Below, piece after piece: positions 1-9,500 of a DNA stretch of 41,399 bases (within the stretch, counting starts at the first letter, position 1; each line of letters opens with the position of its first letter). The stretch is from Clostridia bacterium (GTDB taxonomy: Bacteria > Bacillota > Clostridia > Oscillospirales > CAG-272), in NCBI GenBank assembly GCA_017411605.1, contig JAFQPR010000097.1, positions 1-41,399 on the forward strand, given 5' to 3'. Position numbers and translations under genes: made by a program. The notes beneath the pieces were generated by a model that saw only the letters and a list, made by a program, of their open reading frames with translations, ran no database searches and was not told where the DNA came from.

Positions 1-145
1 CATTTTCTATCTCCGTTTTCTCCCTCTCGACGTACGTTTGTACGCCTTCGGGTCGAAGAACGAAGATTTTCGCTCCAAATTCACCTATCCCCTTAACGCG
101 CGAAAGGCTAGCTCAAGTTTTTGAACTTGAGCTAGCCTCTTTTTA
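1..145 (+). repeat. Dispersed repeat copy 1 with terminal hairpin
   Basis: This stretch is clearly similar to 33922-34066. Shared blocks include CATTTTCTAT, CTCGACGTA, TACGCCT, ATTTTCGCTC, CCCCTTA and a final hairpin. A small nested hairpin (CGTAC-GTTT-GTACG, around 31-43) sits in the middle, and the matching place in copy 2 also pairs. The repeat may extend left of the window. It could be a repeated 3' UTR and terminator cassette, a small RNA gene, or a non-autonomous element. The sequence does not decide between these. Confidence 0.6.
105..145 (+). terminator. Rho-independent terminator
   Basis: Perfect 15-bp arms (105-119 and 124-138) with a 4-nt loop are followed by CTCTTTTT. The T-run is on the plus strand, so it ends a transcript entering from the left edge of the window. 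It lies just beyond the stop of the minus-strand acyltransferase and may weakly stop that transcript too. Confidence 0.85.
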
Positions 146-178
146 TAGGTTACGCCTGAATGACGCAGCCGCAATTTA

Positions 179-1486
179 TTAATTTGCTTGAGCTTTTGCT
201 TCAACCCGTTTAGCTCGATTTTTCTCTTTTAAAATCTTATAGATTTCTTCAACCGCAAGCTTAACCTTTCCTACAACTTCTTTTCGCTCTTTAGGAAATG
301 CAAAATAGAGAACTTTATCATCGCCCAAACCGATAACGTCATCTATTTGATACCAATATGGTGTAGCCTCGCAGGTGTACATTGATTTTGAGCTTTGGTG
401 ATAGTCTATCTTTCCATCGCATCCTGTGAGGTGGAAACCGTCTTCCATAGTGTGAGAAAGTTTACCGGAGCCAACCTTGTAGAGCGCCTTCGTATCAACC
501 ATCATCATAATATCGCAAGGAACTTCAAAGCCGTATTTACCGTCAAGAATCTCGCTTTGCACGCATTCGCGCTCCCACTTATACCAATCGGGAACGTGAT
601 CGAAGTAGGTTTCTCCTTCGGTTGACTTGAGGTAACCGAGCTCGGTAAGCTCCCATGTTTTTCCGCACGCGCCGCAAGATAGATGAATGCCTTTGCTCTT
701 CATTTTTCCTTCATTTTTACAGTGAGGACATTTATAAAGAATTGAGTGGAGTCCGTCAGCGCGGAAGGGCTCATCTATAACTATGTTGTTCTCCTTTTGC
801 CAGCGAAAGTCATCATATGAAAATTCGCGGTCAACCACTTCTTGGATTTCTTCGACGCTCATCTCTTTTATTTCTTCGGGGGAGAGAACGTAGCGAAGCT
901 CGGCGTGAATTGATACGTTACGGCTTTTAAGATAACTGTACGCCGGATTATGAAGGTAAACTCCGGTTGTTTTCAGCATACAGAAAGGAACGCCCAGCAT
1001 TTTGATAAATTTAGCTAATGTCGATGGAATAGTTACGCAAGTTCCGTCCAAGGTATAAACCGCTTCAGGATACATAAGCACAGAGCTTTTGTTTTCTTCA
1101 ATGCAATACTTTATATCGCGGATCAGCTGAAGATCAGCTATATATTTTCTCGTTGAAAAGCAACCTATTGCTCTCATCAGCCACTCAAGTCCCATAAAGG
1201 TTTCATATGCGGCGACTGTATTAAATTTTCTCGGGTAGAGCATAGAGTATGCTATTTCGAAATCGGTAAAGCCCGAGTGATTCATAAGGATAAGCGCAGG
1301 CTCGTTTTTACCAAGCTTCTCCATTCCTGTTTCGCTATGTGTGAAAGTAGTGGAACGAAGAGCGACTTTAGATATAACTTTAGTGAGTGTCTGCCAAAAA
1401 ATATTAGTTTTCTTGGGTTTGTGATGCTTTGGCTGCTTTATGGTCATTACTTCTTCATAACTTTTAACCAGGGTTTTAATTTTCAT
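179..1486 (-). CDS. PlsC-like acyltransferase with C-terminal zinc ribbon
   Basis: This is a 435-residue protein of the lysophosphatidic acid acyltransferase (PlsC) superfamily, which transfers acyl chains to glycerophospholipids at the inner membrane face. The acceptor-site motif HX4D is seen as H70-SGFT-D75. The second block is YPEA (139-142) in place of the usual FPEG. After the acyltransferase domain there is a four-cysteine zinc ribbon, C253-PH-C256 and C271-GA-C274, and about 150 further residues. Typical PlsC proteins have about 240 residues, so the C-terminal half is an addition. No clear transmembrane segment is visible. The start has AAAGG about 9 nt upstream and a promoter at 1529-1557. 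It appears monocistronic. Membership of the superfamily is fairly sure; the exact acyl acceptor is not known. Confidence 0.75.
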   Translation of the reverse strand: MKIKTLVKSYEEVMTIKQPKHHKPKKTNIFWQTLTKVISKVALRSTTFTHSETGMEKLGKNEPALILMNHSGFTDFEIAYSMLYPRKFNTVAAYETFMGLEWLMRAIGCFSTRKYIADLQLIRDIKYCIEENKSSVLMYPEAVYTLDGTCVTIPSTLAKFIKMLGVPFCMLKTTGVYLHNPAYSYLKSRNVSIHAELRYVLSPEEIKEMSVEEIQEVVDREFSYDDFRWQKENNIVIDEPFRADGLHSILYKCPHCKNEGKMKSKGIHLSCGACGKTWELTELGYLKSTEGETYFDHVPDWYKWERECVQSEILDGKYGFEVPCDIMMMVDTKALYKVGSGKLSHTMEDGFHLTGCDGKIDYHQSSKSMYTCEATPYWYQIDDVIGLGDDKVLYFAFPKERKEVVGKVKLAVEEIYKILKEKNRAKRVEAKAQAN

Positions 1487-1528
1487 AGGTCTTTACCTTT
1501 CTTAATATAAAACGCAGTCGATAAGCCT

Positions 1529-1557
1529 ATTTTACCATTTTCTTATTGTTATTGCAA
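1529..1557 (-). promoter_or_regulatory. Promoter of the acyltransferase gene
   Basis: On the minus strand TTGCAA (1552-1557) and TAAAAT (1529-1534) are separated by exactly 17 bp, about 40 bp upstream of the start codon. This fits a sigma-A-type promoter. Confidence 0.55.
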
Positions 1558-1604
1558 CAGTTTTTTAATAAATATTTAACATTTATTAAATAATTTCGCA
1601 AATA

Positions 1605-1766
1605 TTATTCGCACGCAAGATTTTCTTTTATAGCATTCAAGCAATTTTTGAAGCTTGTTCCGTCATCTCCGTGCATTCCATATTTTGAAATCGTTATATC
1701 ATTATAACAACTTTTTAAAAAAATCAATATTTCTGTTATCGAAAAATTTTGAAATAAATCTGTTCC
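1605..1766 (-). pseudogene. Possible remnant or very small ORF
   Basis: One minus-strand frame reads as ordinary protein without low-complexity sequence, with a mid-part ISKYGMHGDDGTSFKN and a TAA stop at 1605-1607. It has no good start codon. The only ATG leaves 23 residues, and an earlier TTG lacks a clear ribosome binding site. It could be the tail of a decayed gene or a chance open frame. No family is recognised. Confidence 0.22.
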
Positions 1767-1770
1767 GTAT

Positions 1771-1813
1771 AATAAAAGAAAAAAGCACTCTGCTGTTTAG
1801 GCAGAGTGCTTTA
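1771..1813 (-). terminator. Terminator of the rpsF-ssb-rpsR operon
   Basis: Perfect 12-bp arms AAAGCACTCTGC (1782-1793) and its complement (1801-1812) enclose a 7-nt loop. On the minus strand the stem is followed by TTTCTTTTATT. It lies about 105 bp after the rpsR stop. Confidence 0.9.
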
Positions 1814-1917
1814 ATGCTTTTAAATTGTTTTTTCGTTGCTAAAGACAATATTTATTAGGTCGAAAGCTTTTGTCGTTTTCTTTTAAAATGATATTGTCTT
1901 ATAACAAACGTATCTTA

Positions 1918-2169
1918 TTAGTTGGATACGTAGGGAAGAAGTGCCATCTGGCGAGCTCTCTTGATAGCTGTGGTAAGCTGTCTCTGATGAAGAGCGCAAG
2001 TGCCGGAAACACGTCTGGGGAGGATCTTAGCGCGCTCGGAAATGAATTTTCTGAGCTTTGCGATATCCTTGTAATCGATCTCGTTTACTTTGTCCTGGCA
2101 GAAGATGCAAACCTTCTTTCTTCTGTGCATAGGGCGGAACGAGGGACGCTGTGTATCGTTTCTATCCAT
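1918..2169 (-). CDS. rpsR: 30S ribosomal protein S18
   Basis: This 83-residue protein is S18, which pairs with S6 on the platform of the small ribosomal subunit. The family core [15 protein letters not shown] is followed by the basic RNA-binding part ending [11 protein letters not shown]. The length is normal for bacterial S18. It is the last gene of rpsF-ssb-rpsR and is separated from ssb by 89 bp that can fold into competing hairpins. A strong terminator follows. There is no real doubt about the identity. Confidence 0.97.
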   Translation of the reverse strand: MDRNDTQRPSFRPMHRRKKVCIFCQDKVNEIDYKDIAKLRKFISERAKILPRRVSGTCALHQRQLTTAIKRARQMALLPYVSN

Positions 2170-2191
2170 TAGAATAGTCCATAACCTTTCC

Positions 2192-2240
2192 GACTCACGA
2201 TTTCAATATTGCCCGCCGCGCAGTGAGTCTTGCGTGCGGG
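2192..2240 (-). promoter_or_regulatory. Competing hairpins between ssb and rpsR
   Basis: GACTCAC (2192-2198) pairs with GTGAGTC (2223-2229). CCCGC (2212-2216) can instead pair with GCGGG (2236-2240). The two stems cannot form together because their spans interlock. This may adjust rpsR expression relative to ssb. Pairing is seen in the sequence; function is inferred. Confidence 0.3.
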
Positions 2241-2258
2241 AGGACGGAATAGAATCTC

Positions 2259-2714
2259 TTAGAAGGGGAGATCTCCGTCGCTGGGAAGTTCTTCGAAATT
2301 AGCACTGCCTGTGCTGTAAGTGGGGGCGCCGTATGCATCGGGAGTATAACCCTGTGCACCAGCTGCGGGAGCAGCTGCGCCCTGTGCTGCAGAAGTAACG
2401 AACGAAACCTCGTCTGCAACTACCTCTGTTGCATATCTCTTCTGACCCTGATTATCTGTCCAGGTTCTTGTCTGAAGCTGACCGCAAACAAGGATGGGAT
2501 TACCCTTCTTGAAATAACGGCTGACAAATTCAGCACTCTGACGCCATGTAACGATGTTAATGAAGTCAACGTTCTGCTGACCCTGCTCGGGCTTTGCAAA
2601 ACGGCGGTTAACCGCGATAGAGAAGCTACATACAGAGATGCCTGCAGCCGTCTGCTTGAGCTCGGGATCCGCAGTCATGTTACCGATAAGGATAACCTTA
2701 TTGAAACTTGCCAT
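2259..2714 (-). CDS. ssb: Single-stranded DNA-binding protein
   Basis: SSB coats single-stranded DNA in replication and repair and recruits partner proteins. The N-terminal 110 residues form the OB fold, beginning MASFNKVILIGNMTADPEL with the typical NRRF block. A Gly/Ala/Tyr-rich linker leads to the acidic tip DGDLPF, the partner-binding C-terminal peptide. The total of 151 residues is normal. GGAGG lies 8 nt before the ATG. It is the middle gene of the rpsF operon, an arrangement widely conserved in Bacillota. Confidence 0.97.
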   Translation of the reverse strand: MASFNKVILIGNMTADPELKQTAAGISVCSFSIAVNRRFAKPEQGQQNVDFINIVTWRQSAEFVSRYFKKGNPILVCGQLQTRTWTDNQGQKRYATEVVADEVSFVTSAAQGAAAPAAGAQGYTPDAYGAPTYSTGSANFEELPSDGDLPF

Positions 2715-2745
2715 TTGTTGTGCCTCCGTTTGAATTTAAAATTAA

Positions 2746-3120
2746 TTAAGCCTCAGTTGTTTCGGTTACTTCTTCAGCAACCTCTTCAACGGAAACTTCC
2801 TCGGCAACAGTTGCCGATTCAGCCTTAACTTCCTTAGCGGTAGTCATGTAACGGATAACACCTTCGGTGATACCGAATACACGAGTAAGCTCGCGGGGGA
2901 AGTCAGGTTCGCTCTTGAAATTAACGAGAACGTAATATCCTTCAGTGATGTAGTTGATAGGATATGCAAGTCTGCGCTTGCCCCACTCGTTAACAGTAAC
3001 ATCGGAAGCATTCTCGCCGATGAGAGTAACGAACTTGTCCTTAAGAGCAACGTAAGCATCTTCTGCAAGGTTGCCGGAAAGAACAAAGAGGGTCTCGTAA
3101 GAACAAATCTTCTTTTCCAT
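2746..3120 (-). CDS. rpsF: 30S ribosomal protein S6
   Basis: S6 binds S18 and 16S rRNA on the 30S platform. The core (residues 1-95) has the family features YETLFVL, WGKRRLAYPI and YYVLVNFKS. The protein is 124 residues long because of an acidic Glu/Val/Ala/Thr-rich tail of about 28 residues; such tails vary among S6 proteins. A TAAGGAGG ribosome binding site precedes the ATG. It is the first gene of rpsF-ssb-rpsR and is driven by a near-consensus promoter at 3206-3234, with two leader hairpins between. Confidence 0.96.
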   Translation of the reverse strand: MEKKICSYETLFVLSGNLAEDAYVALKDKFVTLIGENASDVTVNEWGKRRLAYPINYITEGYYVLVNFKSEPDFPRELTRVFGITEGVIRYMTTAKEVKAESATVAEEVSVEEVAEEVTETTEA

Positions 3121-3148
3121 TTGAAATTTACCTCCTTATGGTCATTAG

Positions 3149-3193
3149 GCAATTCAAGTCCGAATTGCAAGGAGTCGAATCGCGTTTGATTCG
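3149..3193 (-). promoter_or_regulatory. rpsF leader hairpins, possible S6:S18 site
   Basis: The rpsF leader folds into two short stems. CGAATC/GATTCG spans 3176-3193, and GCAATTC/GAATTGC spans 3149-3168 with loop GGACTT, just before the ribosome binding site. Bacterial rpsF leaders often carry an S6:S18 autoregulatory motif at this place. The stems are visible, but the match to that motif was not verified. Confidence 0.35.
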
Positions 3194-3205
3194 CACCAGT
3201 AAAGT

Positions 3206-3234
3206 ATTTTAACACAATTGTTACAAAATGTCAA
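3206..3234 (-). promoter_or_regulatory. Promoter of rpsF-ssb-rpsR
   Basis: A perfect minus-35 TTGACA (3229-3234) and minus-10 TAAAAT (3206-3211) are separated by 17 bp on the minus strand. The leader is about 80 nt. Confidence 0.85.
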
Positions 3235-3363
3235 GTATTTTTTAAAAATATCTTTCTATCTTTCTACCTTTTGTAGGATTTATTGCATATTTTCTTATTT
3301 TCTTATTTGCTTCCGAAAACGGATTTTACATTGGCAACTTACCGTATCTTCATATTTTCTTAT

Positions 3364-3415
3364 AAAAACAACCTTACGCACCGTTATCAAAATTGTTTGG
3401 GCGTAAGGTTGTTTT
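3364..3415 (-). terminator. Terminator after microprotein 1
   Basis: Perfect 15-bp arms (AAAACAACCTTACGC and complement) flank a 21-nt loop. On the minus strand the stem runs into GTTTTTAT. It closes the GH95-microprotein unit about 28 bp after the microprotein stop. Confidence 0.85.
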
Positions 3416-3442
3416 CGTTTGCGCCGGAATTTACCCGAGTAA

Positions 3443-3574
3443 TTAACTCAAGTCAAGATCCCAGATGCCGTCCACCTCATCCTTCGGCGTAGTTTCGGTT
3501 CCGGGTGAAGTTGTGATAATATCTTTGCTGTCAAGCTTTTTTATCTCGATTTCGGGTGCAAAATATTTTTTCAC
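3443..3574 (-). CDS. GH95-linked microprotein 1
   Basis: This is a 43-residue peptide starting at a GTG, with GAGGAGG placed about 7 nt upstream, 16 bases after the stop of the 2298-residue GH95 gene. It begins MKKYFAPEIEIKKLDS, has the core KDIITTSPGTETTPK and ends DGIWDLDLS. A second copy lies in the same place behind the other GH95 gene (15860-15994), identical over the 15-residue core and over DGIWDLD. This conservation, the ribosome binding site and the terminator directly after make it a real gene. It has no signal peptide, membrane helix or cysteine, and the C-terminal half is acidic. The function is unknown. An accessory peptide or a RiPP-like precursor are possible ideas, but no RiPP-modifying enzyme is evident nearby. 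Confidence 0.82.
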   Translation of the reverse strand: MKKYFAPEIEIKKLDSKDIITTSPGTETTPKDEVDGIWDLDLS

Positions 3575-3590
3575 TTTTCTATCCTCCTCA

Positions 3591-6500
3591 TTAAAAAGCA
3601 AGAGAATCGTAATAGTCGAATATTGCATCGAACGCGCCTATATCAAAGAGTCTTTCGAATATGATATTTCCAATAACTGCGTATCCGATAGCATTCGGAT
3701 GGCACCTGTCCGCTATAAGAAGTGTTGAAACCGAGCCCTCGATTATATTTGCCTGTACAGATACAATATCTTCCTCGGAATAGCCCGCAAATCTGTAAGA
3801 GTCCTCTTTGGAATTGAGCTCGTTGCCCATATTGATATAACGATCACCCCAACGTTCAGTAAGGGCTTCAGTTATCGCCTTTCTCGATTCGGTAGTTCCC
3901 GAGGTTGAAGAAATGATAAGGAAATATTCGGGATTACCGCATGCTGTGAGAATCTCCACCTGCTGCTTTATCAGCTCGTCAAAATTGGTATATCCGCCGT
4001 TCTCACCCATAAAGATAATGCAGGTCCTGCCATCGTAAACGTATGAGGATGACGTAATAACGCGCGCTCCGGAAACGAAGTCTAACGTATCGGTATCGCC
4101 GTCTGTTCTGGTAAATGTATATTCCAGCAGACTGTAATCGCAGGTCATAACGTTTGTTCCCGATGGAGCATCAGCTTTAAGCGCCATCGAAATGGAGCCT
4201 GAAACGCTTATCTCTTCACCGAAAGAATTTTTGCCTACGATAGTTATGGGGTTTAACGTGCTTGCATTACCCTGGCGTAAAATACCGAGTCTGCCCACCA
4301 ATGAGGACTGAGCCAGAGGAATTACTACAGGGAAATCCGAAATACTGACCGCACCGTCAAGATAGAGGTAGTAGGTCTCGGTATCCGCCCTCGATGCGAT
4401 AGTTGCAGAGGTTTCGCCTCCAACACCGCAGTTTGCAACGTTGATACCGCCGTATATTTTCTGAGATATAAGATTTTTGAGCGTATTTACGTAGTTCGTT
4501 CCGCTTGCAGCTCCGCCGAGTGCCACGAGATCTATACCGTACTCGTTTGCAGCTGTGATATTACTTCCGCCCGATCCTGCTGTGATAGAATCACCCCAGC
4601 ATACGATATTCGAAAGCTTTTGGCTTACGACCTCTTTGTTCACGTTTTGAGGTATCGCTTTATAAACTACGTTAATATTCTCGTTTTCGTCAGCTGTGCC
4701 TTTTATATAAAGGTCGCGCGTATAGTAACCGGATACCGCGGGGGAGGGAACGGAAAATTCCGTTCCCACGGCTAGTCTCATAGACTTTGAGTTTGCGAGA
4801 GACTTTCCACTCTCATCGGTAAAGTTTACAGTAACGACAACGCTGTTTTTGAAATCTCTCGCACTCTGGCAGTATTTCCAGAAGCGTTCTACGAGACTTG
4901 TAAGCTTTTCGTTATTCTGAGCTTTTGCCCAATTATGATACGATGCAATATGATAGCTTCCGGCATACTCGCCGTTTATCTTATAAGTGATAGTTTCGCA
5001 CATTGCGTATGCGTAAATGTCAAGAACGATATAAGTCTTATCACCGTCGGTTATAACTTCGGCGTTTAATCTTCTTCCGCCTATAAAGAATTCATAAGCC
5101 TCGGCAGGCGCGCTTCCGTCAATGCAGAATTTGAGTGCGGGCGTTGAAGTAAGCGCGAACGTTACGGAAGAAAGTCCCATAGAAGGTGCTTCTGTGCTGC
5201 CTTCTGCAGTATAAGGTGCCGTTTCATCGTATCTTTCGCCTATAATTGCATTGATCTTTTCGATAGTGCCGTCCGTATCGCTATCGAAATAATTGTAAGC
5301 AGCTCTTATGTATGAGAGAACGTCGCGGAGTATCTGCTTTTCAACTTCGGTTCCGGAAGCAAAAATGGAATTTGCATATTTTGTAACGGAGAAGCTGAAT
5401 CTGCCCGTTGCGGTAGAATCTCCAAAGGGTATTTTAACCGCAAGAGAAACGGTTCTTGCCGCACTCTTCGCATCAAGAGTTACCTGCATACGGTAAAAGT
5501 CTTTACCGCCGATCGTTACTATTTGAGATTCAAGCAGAGATAGATCGGTATAGCTCGTTCCGTCAAGCGTAAATTCAAGAGTATCGTCTTTTGGAACGTA
5601 GATATTCATTACGATGCTTGAATCAAGCGTGATACTTATCTTAGGAACGTAACCCGAGGAATTTAATGCATCCTTTTTGGCAGTTTCATAGTAAGCGTTC
5701 ATTTCTTCTGTGTAAGCAATAGCCTTTTCTTCCGTAAGCTTAAGATCGGTAAGATAATCGCGGAAGTCTGCCATCTTGGCGTTATGATCGTCACTTGAAA
5801 TATTGAGCTCTGAAAGTTTTTCGTAAGCGGTTATCATTTCGGAGCGATCTGCGGGAGCGGTAGTCATAGCGTATCCCGTGCATCTGATCTCTGTGAGTGT
5901 AACGTATTGATTGGAGAGAGCGGTAGCGGAAAATCTTATCTTTTCTGCTGCAACACCGCTGAGATTTATTTCTATCCACTCGTCTTCAACGCCAGTACCG
6001 CCGTTTGAAACCTTAAAAGCAGCCAGCTCGTCATTTGTAGCTATCGTCTTGAACGTTCTCCACGCGCCGTCAAAGTATACTTCAAACTTCCAATTTTCAC
6101 CGGTGTTAATGTATGCTTTATTGAAAGCGTAAAGCTTAAGATTGTTGAGTAGATAAACACCGTCAAATTCAAGCGTTGCCTCAAACGCACCGCTCTTTTT
6201 TGAGGAATATCTGCCTACGCTTGAAGTTTTGGATATAACACCGTCTGTGAGCTTATCGTAATTATACGTTGTGTCGTTTGCTACGGGCTGAGATCCGATG
6301 AATTCAAAGCCTTCAAGTATATTATCGCTATAAACCGCAAAGGTTTCTGCGCTTGTAGCGGAGCATTTTATCTCTGTAAGAGTAACGTAATTGCCGGTGG
6401 TTGCTTTTGCGGAAATTCTGAGCTTTTCTGCGGCAGCCTTGCCAAGATCAACCTCATACCATTCGCTATCGGCAGCGCTTCCGCCGTTAGAAACGAGAGA

Positions 6501-9500
6501 TTCTCCGAGTTCAGCGTTAGTCACAGTCTTGACCGTTGTCCACTTTCCGTCAAGATATACCTCAAATACCCAGTTGTCGCCCGCATTTGAGAGAAGGTTG
6601 CTGAATGTGTAGATCTTGAAAGTATCAAGTAGATAAACCTTGTCAAATTCTATAGTAGCGGCAAATTTTCCGTTCTTTTGCGATGAATATCTGCCAACCT
6701 TCCAATCGGTTGATATAATACCGTCAATAAGCTTATCGTAGGTGAAAATGTCACCTTGTGTATCATGAACAAAGGATGGCTCAGAGCCTGTAATAGCCTG
6801 TCCGGTAAGTACGTTGCTAACACTTTCTTCAACAACAGATCCATAGCACTCGGCTTCATAGAACGTTACGGTATCACCGGGGAGAGGATCACTGTGGAAC
6901 CTTAGCTTGCTTCCGCTGATTCCGCCAAGCTCGAATACGAGCCAGGTACCGGATTTTGTTGAGTCGTTTACTTTGATATATTTTGCTTGAAGCTCTTCGT
7001 TGGTAAGATTTGCATAAACGGGAATCCATTCACCGTTCGAATAGACTTCAATCGTAAAGTTTGTACCGGCTTGAGCTTTAGTTTTATTGTAAAGGTAGAA
7101 TCTGAGCTCGGTGAGCATATAATCGCGCTCAAGATCTATAGTAGCCTCTGCATACTGAGTTACCGCGGGGTTAGGCTCGGTATCGGTTGCAGCTGCGGTT
7201 TTTTTTGTAGAGAATCGTCCGTTTTTGGAATTCGACGTATCGATTATACCGTCTGTCAGCTTTGAATATTCATATCCCGTGGTAGGAGTTGCTTTTTTAT
7301 CGGTAGATTCAACGAATATCTTATCCTTGAAAACGTTTTCGTTAACGATTGCCGAAGAGGATGTGATATACGTTACCTCGATCAGCTCTGATTCCTCAGC
7401 TTGATAGTAGGAAATAACCGATACGGCATAGGATTTTCCGTCGCTGTAATCAGCTGCTGTGAGAACGGGAGCCATACTCTCGGAAATAAGAGTGTATCCG
7501 TCGCCGTTTGTGTTCTTTTCGTAGAGTCTGTATTTTGCGGTATTTCCGTTTGCTTTTATAACAACCTGGAGCTCGTCGGATTCAAGAACGTAACCGCGTA
7601 TTTTATCGATTGAAGCCGCAGTATCTATGGGATTGGAATAGCAAAGCGTTCTTTTGCTTTCCGTATCGCCCTTAACCGCAGTAACAACGAATGTCATTCT
7701 TGCGTTTGCATCCTCGTTTGCTGGAGTGTAGGTAATTGAGGTGGATTCTGTGTTTGCAATAAGACTGTAGGTGGCAGAATTCTCAATTGCAACGGATACG
7801 TTATAGCTATCAGCACCTTCAACAGGTGACCAAACAAGATTGAAATCTCCGAATTCCTCGGCTCTCGAATAATTAAGAACTTGGGGAGCATCAATTTTTT
7901 CAGCAGGTGTAAAACCGGAAATAATATAAGTTTCTCCTGCTTCTGTTGCAAATCTTATAGCATTGTTTTCGTCTACCGTATAGGCTACGCGAGCTCCGTT
8001 AGAAGCTTTAACTACGGTTGCTTTGTCAATAGAGTAATAAAGAATTGCCGCTTCGTTACCTGTTTTTGAGAGTACGTTGAGCGTTTTTGCGGTTCCGTTT
8101 TCCCAGATTGTACTAACCTCAAAGCCGCCCTCTGCGCAAAGCCCTGTATAAGAGCCCTCGGACCAATTGGCGGGAAGTGCCGCTAAAGGCTCGATATATC
8201 CGCTGTTGCTCTGCAGAAGCATTTCTGCCATACCTGCGGTAACACCGAGGCTTGCGTCGATCTGATATACGCCCCATAGCCTTGTGAAAAGGTTAGGGAA
8301 GGTAACTCTTGAAAGAAGCTCATCAACTCTTTCTCTTGCTTGATCACCGTCTTTAGCTCTCGCATAAAGACCTGCCTTGTGAGCATATACCCATCCGCCG
8401 GTGGTGTTTTCTCCGCGGCCGTCAAGGGTAACAAGCGCCGCATCGATCCATGCGGGAGTGTTGGAATTTATAATATTTCCGGGATAAAGTCCCACGAGCT
8501 GAGAGATATGTCTGTGGCTGGGATCATCACCGACAGAACCGTAATAATCCTCCTCGCGGAATTCCTTTATCTGTCCCGAAAGACCAACGTGAATGGGATC
8601 GTATTTATCGATCTGCTCCATAACCGTTTTGAGCACGGAATATTCCTCGGTGGAAAGAAGAGCCTCGTCTGTAAGGTCTATTCCTGCCTCCTCGGCAAGA
8701 AGCAATGTGTGATAATTGTTAAGGTAAGCAAACGTCTGAGCGTATGTTGTACCGACCGTATAGTACCATACGCCGTTAACGTGTACCTCGGGGGAATCCG
8801 AATAAGAAACGAGATAATTTCCGTCTTCATCGATTTCAACGCATTTTGTGATATATCTTGCCGCAGAGAGAAGCTTGGGAAGAACGATCTCTTTGAGGAT
8901 AGTTTCATCCTGAGTGTACTGATAATATTCCCAGTAGAGCTGTGTTGTAAATCCGAGGTTGCCCGCAGATCTGTCACTCGATATCGAATAAGCGTAATTT
9001 CCCGTACCTATTACCCATCCGTTGCCGCCATCTGCATCAAGCATATCGGGATTGTATTTTGAAACGTTGCTCGTAGCGTTTGCTTCCGCCTTTTGCATAA
9101 AAGCTTCATTGAATGCAACGTATGCCTCAAATGTTTCTGTAAGATTCGTCGAGAATGCGGGCCAGTAGTTCATCTGAACGTTGATATTGTGCCAATAACC
9201 CGAGCCCCATTCGGGAGAATTATACGTATTCCATACACCCTGAAGGTTTGCGGGAAGAGCTCCTGCGCGTGAAGACGCGATAAGCTGATATCTTCCGTAT
9301 TGGAAGAGCAGCGTCTCAAGATAAGTGCTTTTATAACCAGATTTGTAGCTCTCAAGAAGCTCATCTGTGGTTACCGCAAAATCCGCCTCATTGCATCCGA
9401 GATCAAGAGTTACTCTTCCGAAAAGCTCGGAATGATCCGCTACGTGTGCTTCTTTAAGAACGTCGTAAGCCTCGTTAAAGGATTTTCCTGCGATTTTGGC

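Larger units (their letters stand above)
1487..1917. other. Intergenic region between acyltransferase and rpsR
   Basis: This AT-rich 431-bp gap holds the minus-strand acyltransferase promoter (1529-1557), a protein-like open frame (about 1605-1766) and the rpsR terminator (1771-1813). An extended minus-10 (TGTTATAAT, minus strand, about 1700) is also present. Nothing else is recognisable. Confidence 0.6.
3121..3442. other. Intergenic region between microprotein and rpsF
   Basis: This 322-bp gap holds, from right to left, the rpsF leader hairpins and promoter (3149-3234), an AT-rich stretch without visible signals (3241-3363) and the terminator of the GH95/microprotein unit (3364-3415). No further gene is seen. 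Confidence 0.7.

Noticed and set aside
8340-9062. Plus-strand open frame of 240 codons inside GH95 1
   Set aside because: It is an antisense shadow of the conserved GH95 catalytic module, with no ribosome binding site or family pattern.
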